Assembly: GCF_901709675.1 (NCBI RefSeq)
Contig: NC_051093.1
Coordinates: 2,104,553-2,168,552 of the forward strand
Length of the DNA: 64,000 nucleotides
Direction of reading: 5' to 3'
Origin: Syngnathus acus
Taxonomy: Eukaryota > Chordata > Actinopteri > Syngnathiformes > Syngnathidae
The notes under the pieces are model-generated. The model saw only the letters and a program-made list of their open reading frames with translations, had not been told where the DNA came from and did no database searches. Position numbers and translations under genes: made by a program. Numbering within the stretch: the first letter of the stretch is position 1; each line of letters begins with the position of its first letter. Positions 52,316 to 64,000 of this stretch are shown in pieces.

Positions 52316-53767
52316 ATGGTGTCCCACAAGGTTCTCGTGGCCGTCCTCTTGATCAACGTCTACATCGGCGTGCAGTCCGTCCCGTGCTTGTTCGGTGGCG
52401 CGCTGCTGTTGGTGGTGTTCGCCTTGGCCTTCTTAAATGGACCGCGGCTGCTGGACTGGGCGAGCTCGCCCCCGCACCTGCAGTTCAACAAGTATGTTCT
52501 GACCGGGTACCGGCCCGTCTCCTCGGTGCAGGACTGCATCAGGAGTCTCTTCTACCTGCACAACGAGCTAGGAAACATCTACACTCATGGTGAGCGCACA
52601 AGCACACACGCACGCATTGACAGACTTTCGGTTTGCAAAGAGGTACCGTACTGTACAGTACTTTCCCGGTAAATTCCCATGGCAAGATAAGAGGAGTGGT
52701 GGTGGGGGTGGAAGTTTTCCAAATTAGAAACTTTAATTTTGGTAAAACTACAGTTTTTTTTTAGCACAATTGTTGTATCTTGTTTGCTGACTTCTGTTCG
52801 TGAACGCGTAAAAGACTGCAAGACCAAGTGTTCACTAAATTATCTGAAATCAATTGTCTTTCATTCGATTATTTTTCAATTTTTTTCAACTCTAATGGTG
52901 CTGTTTGCAATCCTTTTTACATTTGGGAACTTGATCTGACGGAAGTTTTCGCGCCTAACCGGTTTGTTTGCATGCTCCTCCCCAATGACTTCAGGCATCC
53001 CTCTGGTGTGCTTCCTGGTGCTGCTGCCACTCAACATCCCCTGGTCGCAGATCAGCGTGACGTGGCTGGGCGTGGTGCACTTCCTGGCCTGCCTGTCGCC
53101 CCAGCTGGGTTCGGTGCTCTACCACCTCTTCATGAACCACGAAGGCGGCGAGCCTGTCTACCACACCCTCCTCAAGCTGGACGTGTGCGGCATTTGCATG
53201 ATCAACACGCTGGGTAGGCAACGCTGCACAAGCCAAGCCGCACCCAAAACAAATCTTCACATGGCAGGCCTGTACTGGCAAGTTTAACCGATGCGTCAGT
53301 TCGAAGTTTAACTGTGCGGGCTTGCCGTTTCAGGGGCGCTGCCGATCCTGTACAGCACCCTGCTGTGCTACCCACTGATCCGCACGGCGGCGTTGTCCGT
53401 CTACATCTTGCTGTCCAGCTACAGCATCTACTGTGCGGTGACGGCGCGCAGCAGCGTGCGGCGCCTGCGCTCCTTCGCCTGGCAGGCACTCTTCCGCTTC
53501 TCCTTCTTCGTGCTTCGCTGGGCGGGCGTGGGCGGCGGCAGCCCTACCTCGCTGCGCCACTTCCTCACCATGGACGCACTGGCCGTGCTGGGCGGCGTCA
53601 TCAACATTGCCCGCATCCCCGAGCGCTTCCGCCCGGGCCTCTTTGACTACTGGTGTAACAGCCACCAGATCATGCACGTGCTGGTGGTGGGCTCCATCCT
53701 CTACCTGCACTGGGGCGTCCTGGACGACCTGCTGTGGATCAACAGCTACAACTGTCCCTCTGACTGA
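52316..53767 (+). CDS. paqr4: Progestin and adipoQ receptor family member 4 (PAQR4)
   Basis: Seven-helix PAQR membrane protein of the Golgi and endomembranes with ceramidase-type fold. Exons: 52316-52589, 52995-53213, 53334-53767; total 927 nt, 308 residues against 273 in human. Landmarks: GPRLLDWASSPPHLQFNKYV, SLFYLHNELGNIYTHG, GSVLYHLFMNH (first metal-site histidine region), LDVCGICMINTLGALPILY, and FDYWCNSHQIMHVLVVGSIL, with the C-terminal His-rich metal motif. The start is set by the in-frame TGA at 52301-52303: ATG 52316 is the only in-frame Met before exon 2. It adds about 37 hydrophobic residues ahead of the mammalian start. The long 3' UTR probably ends at the AATAAA near 55510. Confidence 0.94.
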
Positions 53768-60621
<6,854 letters not shown>

Positions 60622-60993
60622 ACCACCTTTTTTTTACGCAATATAAAAAATGGAAAGAAAAGAGAAGATATATTTTCCCTTAGAAAGATAAAGAGAAACC
60701 CACTCCAGGCTTAATTTGTTGCTCCAATCTTTTTAATATATGCCACTTGTTTGAAATAAAATCAATATTTTCCAAGCATTTGTGTTTTTTCAACTCTTTC
60801 ATTGTTGAATACAAAATCATAACAGTATTGTTTATAAAAACAACTCGACTGCAACAAAATGGAAGCTAAATGTACATTTTCATCCCCGCACCACACAAAG
60901 AAACATTTCATGTCAGTTGTTGACTATTTACAGAGGATCTAAGCTAACGTGGTTAACAGACCTCCGGCCAGAATAGGATTGATTGTCTCCGGC
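60622..60993. other. Tail-to-tail spacer coro1a/claudin
   Basis: Only 372 bp separate the two stop codons. The coro1a polyadenylation signal is at 60755-60760. The claudin 3' UTR must overlap or abut it. Confidence 0.6.
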
Positions 60994-61755
60994 TCACACG
61001 TAGTTCTTGTTGGGTGCGGAGGCGCTGTTGCTGTAGTACTTGGCCGTGCCCCCGGAGCCGCCCGACTTGGGCCTACTGAAGCAGCACAGGAGCCCCCCGC
61101 CCAGGAGGAGCAGGACCCCGGCCCCCCAGCCCACGTAGATGCAGGCACCCAGCTCGCGTTTCTGCGAGCCGGCCACCAGGGGGTTGTTGAAGTCCTGGAC
61201 CACCTGGTGGGCCGACCAGCTGACGGGAATGATGAGGACGATGCCGGCCAGTAGCAAGCCTACGCCAGCCACCAGGCTGATCTTGGGCTTGGTCTCCTCG
61301 TTGTCCACACAGGTGGTGAAGTCGGCCCCGCAGAACAAGATCAGGAGACTGATGCCGGCCAGCATGCAGCTGATGATGGTCATGGCGCGGGCCGCCTGCA
61401 GATCCGCGGCCAGGACCAGCAGAGAGTCGTAGTTCTTGCACTGCTGCTGGCCCGTACTCTGCACGGCGCACGACTTCCACAGGCCCTCCTCGTGGCTCTG
61501 AAAGTACACAAAAATTAAACGTCTCCAGTCAGTCTGTCATTCGGAGCTACTACGCATGCTGTCGCTCACTGTCTTGTAACACATTTTCAACTTGAAAGTA
61601 AGCAGGAGTGAAAAAGCGCTCACCTGGGCAGTGACGATGTTGGAGCCGGTGAAGGAGGAAACCTTCCAGCGGGGGATGGCGCAGCACACAATAGCACCGA
61701 TCAGGCCCAGGACCCCCAGGGCCACGCACGTGATCTGAACGCCCACCGATGCCAT
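60994..61755 (-). CDS. Claudin, CLDN6/9-like tight-junction protein
   Basis: Four-span tight-junction membrane protein controlling paracellular permeability. Exons on the minus strand: 61755-61624 and 61497-60994; total 636 nt, 211 residues, normal for claudins. The first extracellular loop carries the family signature in the form W-x(n)-GLW-C-x8-C (PRWKVSSF, EEGLWKSCAVQSTGQQQC). Then follow the Arg-rich turn DLQAARAMTI, QKRELGACIYVGW before helix four, and the PDZ-binding C-terminus NKNYV. Helix segments are clear around residues 8-28, 80-100, 115-140 and 160-182. An intron splits the first loop. A splice acceptor directly before the ATG implies a non-coding upstream exon, perhaps with its donor near 62785. 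Human CLDN6 and CLDN9 lie near PAQR4, which fits. Confidence 0.88.
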
Positions 61756-63088
61756 CCTGAAAAAGAGGTCAAAGGTCAGCTTCTGCAAGCTCAAACTCAC
61801 ACACACACACACACGCGGGCACACATTCTGTAAATCTCGAGCCTAATGGTAAAAGTCTGTTCTGATGCTCGCTCATTCTAATGTTTTTCATCCCTGGATC
61901 AAAATGGAATGTAAATGGTGGCGCCACTCATAGAGAGAAAGACTTGAACACACACAAGCACGCACGCACACACACGTTGTGTGTCTTATATCTTTGGGCT
62001 AGCATTTAAAATAAGCGCAAGTCTGAACAGGCCCACTGCTTGTTGCTTCTCCACCCAGTAGAAGCGCCAAAAACATTCCCCGGCACCGAAAAGTCCAAAA
62101 ACAAAAGAGACACAAAATGTTTCCAACAAATTCCTGATATGGTTATGCCTCACTTCCTGTTTTGACAAAAACATTCTGAAATCATTGTGAAAATGTGACG
62201 ATGGAAGATGAAGCCAGCATGTTTGTACTTCACTTGAATTTAGAGCTCAACTAACTCCAAGAACTTCTTCTTTTTCTTTTTAGTTCCTTTGTGTTTTTTG
62301 TATTCACCACCTTCAATGGAATTTTTTTCATCCTTTTTATTTTTTCAATAGTTTAGTTTTTTTCATTTGATTTAAAAACACATTTTTTAAAATTATTATT
62401 CATTAATTTGGTTTCTTTTCCTGTTTATTTAGTTTTAGTTTTCACCCCCAGTTTATTTCATCTTCGATAACTGAGTCTTTTTTTGTCAATTTTTAGTTTA
62501 ATTTTGTAATCAAGTTTTTTTACGTATTTTGTAATTTTTATTTCAAACCTTCTTTAACAAATGTTATGTTGTTATTGTTTTTCATTTTTATGGGCCAAAG
62601 GAAACGAAATATGACACCTCCCTGGGGTGCAAACAATTTTCCTAAAACGCAAGCCAAAAAAAGTCCAAACTTGATCTACTTCGTAGCAAACAAGCATATG
62701 CAGTTTGCCCAAAATAAATACGATTAAAACATCCTCCTAAAATAAATTTACATTCATTATAGGGGAAAAGAAATTGATTTACCTTGGTTGTGAATGAGAG
62801 TCAAAAGATTTATTTCTTGGCTTTTTCTTTGGTGTTGTTGGTCGGCCTCCTGCAGGGATTGTGTGCAGATGCTGGGACAAGATGGTGTATTTGTAGAGGA
62901 ATGTGATGCATAGGGTGGGGCCAGGCCCACCACGTATCTACAGACCAGAATGGACTTGTCCTCCTCTTGTCTTTTTCTTCGTCGTTTCTTTTTGACTCCA
63001 CAAAAAAAACGAAAAACACTCTTGGCTCCTGACAAATTTACGGAAGAGGATTAGGGCCAGTGAAGAAAAAAAAACGAAGGGTGACAGG

Positions 63089-63240
63089 ATTCTGACTTTT
63101 TTTCTCAGAATTCTGACTTTATTCTCAGAATTCTGACTTTAAAGTCAGAATTCCCACTTTAAAGTCAGAATTCTGAGAATAAAGTCAGACTTCCCAATTT
63201 CTGACTTTAAACTCAGAATTCTGACTTTATTCTCGTAATA
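63089..63240. repeat. Palindromic TCTGACTTTAAAGTCAGAAT-type repeat
   Basis: The words ATTCTGACTTT and AAAGTCAGAAT alternate with ATTCTCAGAATTCTGA throughout about 150 bp, so the block can fold back on itself in several registers. It is non-coding. Confidence 0.85.
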
Positions 63241-63411
63241 AACGTCACAGTTTTTCTTCTTCAATGTGCCTTTGTGGTGTCAACAAACCAGCATAAAATA
63301 TTTGGGTCTCATGATGCTCATGATTTTGTTTGACTCATCTTGTTTTTCTGCATGAAAAACGACAAATGTGACCCAAGCTGCTGGTTGTGTATCTGAACAA
63401 AATAACATACA

Positions 63412-63532
<121 letters not shown>

Positions 63533-64000
63533 ACCACCGCCCTCAGTCGAAACTGATGACAAATAAAAGATTGTGATGTCATAGTTTGGTGGTGATTGTG
63601 GGAAAGACAGTGTGGGTTAGTGGAAGAGTCGAGATTGTGAAAGCTCACATTAGATACGCCAGCTCATGTAATCCAATTATTAAGGAGTCATAGAGAGTAT
63701 TAATTCATAAGTTTCCATGTCATTGCTTAATTTTTTTCATGATGACATTACATGACAGACAATACAAACATACACAAGTAGGTGAATAAAAATGTAAAAT
63801 ACATGGGGTAATTCTTACCAAGGCCCACCCAAAAAACAAACAACCGAAAAAAAAAACTAGCTCTCCATTTAAACAAATAGCATACATAGTTAGCTTATTC
63901 ATGAAAAACAAGGCATTAAATAAAAACTACATAAATGTTTAAAAGTGAATAGTTGACAAAATGTAAATGTATTTCACGTAAAAGTAAAACTGATCTGAAC

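Overview
This is a compact piece of a ray-finned (teleost, probably percomorph) fish genome. The evidence is vertebrate multi-exon genes with short GT-AG introns, abundant fish-type SINE and TIR repeats, long (CA)n, (TA)n and (ATCC)n microsatellites, and protein sequences that read as fish orthologues of human genes. Fourteen protein genes can be reconstructed exon by exon. In every case the exon lengths add up to an intact frame. I found no RNA gene, CRISPR array or bacterial feature.

Left block (about 1-28.2 kb): slc25a19 (-), mif4gd (+), mrps7 (-), gga3 (+), nup85 (-), sumo2 (+) and jpt1 (+). This gene set corresponds to human 17q25.1. The genes are housekeeping: mitochondrial thiamine pyrophosphate import, histone-mRNA translation, mitoribosome, Golgi clathrin sorting, nuclear pore, SUMO modification and microtubule regulation. 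They are arranged in alternating head-to-head and tail-to-tail pairs; the tightest shared promoter lies between mrps7 and gga3, with 264 bp between start codons.

Right block (about 30.5-62.8 kb): a Myb/SANT-like DNA-binding gene (-), armc5 (+), cox6a2 (-), a secreted elastin-like glycine/tyrosine-rich matrix gene (+, probably calymmin), a perforin-1-like gene (-), paqr4 (+), coro1a (+) and a claudin 6/9-like gene (-). The human counterparts of armc5, cox6a2, coro1a, paqr4 and the claudin lie on 16p11.2 or 16p13.3, so the window crosses a junction of two human synteny blocks at about 28.2-31.6 kb.

The most unusual content is: the matrix gene, whose exons all start and end in phase 1 and which carries one 732-nt exon of quite different composition; a 363-nt in-frame GT...AG segment inside the last armc5 exon that could be an exitron; a paqr4 start forced upstream of the mammalian start by an in-frame stop; a claudin with an intron in its first extracellular loop; and three ZNF143-type motifs in the promoter shared by the SANT gene and armc5. 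Several non-autonomous transposons can be delimited, two of them with target-site duplications. Function calls rest on recognition of the protein families; no database search was run.
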